Made by a program: the position numbers and the translations under genes. Shown in pieces: positions 63,788 to 64,000 of a DNA stretch of 64,000 bases (positions are counted from its first letter, which is position 1; each line of letters starts with the position of its first letter). The stretch is from Candidatus Bathyarchaeota archaeon (GTDB taxonomy: Archaea; Thermoproteota; Bathyarchaeia; Bathyarchaeales; Bathycorpusculaceae). The stretch lies in contig JAOAIX010000004.1 of NCBI GenBank assembly GCA_026414485.1, positions 42,646 to 106,645 of the forward strand, read 5' to 3'. The notes beneath the pieces are model-generated. The model was not told the origin of the DNA. It saw only the letters and a list, made by a program, of their open reading frames with translations, and searched no databases.

Positions 63788-64000
63788 ATGAAGGGAAAAA
63801 TTGTAGTGGCAGTGGTTGCCATAATCGCTGTTCTAGTGGTTGCCGGTTTTGCATTGATGTATTTTTCAACCTACAACAACCTTGTAGCGTTAAATGCCTC
63901 TGTTGATGAGAAATGGGCTCAGGTGGAGCAGGAGCTTCAGCGGCGATATGATTTGATCCCAAACATTGTGAGCGCCGCCAGAGCTTACATGACCTATGAG
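63788..64000 (+). CDS. lemA: LemA family protein, N-terminal part
   Basis: 71 codons from an ATG to the right edge of the window. An N-terminal membrane helix (about residues 4-26) is followed by YNNLVALNASVDEKWAQVE and QELQRRYDLIPNIVSAARAY, the hallmark of LemA proteins, whose bulk is an alpha-helical extracytoplasmic domain. Function of the family is poorly defined; a membrane-associated scaffold is likely. The rest lies outside the window. Confidence 0.9.
   Translation, partial: MKGKIVVAVVAIIAVLVVAGFALMYFSTYNNLVALNASVDEKWAQVEQELQRRYDLIPNIVSAARAYMTYE

Overview
The window is chromosomal DNA from an archaeon. Archaeal-type housekeeping genes run through it: SRP19, ribosomal proteins S8e and L15, archaeal SecY, a Cmk of the archaeal type, thermosome, archaeal PEP carboxylase, PurP and the archaeal variant mevalonate pathway. 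TATA-type promoters and intron-containing tRNAs agree. Strictly anaerobic redox enzymes (two tungsten aldehyde oxidoreductases, two [NiFe]-hydrogenases, HdrBC, an ADP-forming acyl-CoA synthetase) and the lack of methanogenesis genes suggest a fermentative or acetogenic sediment lineage such as Bathyarchaeia. That placement is an inference; no rRNA is present. GTG, TTG and probably one CTG start codon are common.

Layout. 1-6.8 kb: an isoprenoid operon (end of a UbiD-type decarboxylase, two-subunit phosphomevalonate dehydratase, isopentenyl phosphate kinase, IDI-2, prenyl synthase) followed by gltX and SRP19. 6.8-12.3 kb (minus strand): smc-scpA-scpB and S8e. 12.4-16.3 kb: a basic small heat-shock-like gene, L15, secY, DUF106 and cmk. 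16.3-22.5 kb: an MFS transporter, a lipoate-related radical SAM/LplA pair, a DRE-TIM condensing enzyme and cysS. 22.9-25.7 kb: an ADP-forming acyl-CoA synthetase fused to a GNAT acetyltransferase, with a perfect palindrome near its predicted transcription start. 25.7-34.5 kb: two divergent hydrogenase operons, a group 3b-like enzyme in which the HydB and HydG subunits are one polypeptide, and HdrCB-MvhGA with a maturation protease. 34.6-41.9 kb: two paralogous aldehyde oxidoreductase/polyferredoxin modules, each near a MoaD-like sulfur carrier.

41.9-53.2 kb holds an M24 peptidase, an isochorismatase-fold hydrolase, tRNA-Met, an OGG1-type glycosylase coupled to a divergent EF-2 paralog without the diphthamide histidine, a protein kinase, and a purine/anaplerotic set (purC, two purP, ppcA, class II purE). 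53.3-57.5 kb: a PAS histidine kinase, thermosome and Hsp20. 57.5-60.4 kb has low coding density and two tRNAs (Leu-TAA and Arg-CCT), each with an intron in the D-loop; the Leu intron has a textbook bulge-helix-bulge. 60.4-64 kb: a Rieske ferredoxin, a bacterial-type KatG beside a frameshifted Fur/PerR remnant, and the start of a LemA gene.

Together the genes describe an anaerobe that could interconvert aldehydes, acids and acyl-CoA with ferredoxin, H2 and NAD(P)H as electron carriers, make archaeal lipids and purines de novo, fix CO2 into oxaloacetate, and has acquired peroxide and oxidative-damage defences. The most unusual items are the EF-2 paralog, the paired D-loop tRNA introns, the HydBG fusion and the duplicated AOR modules.
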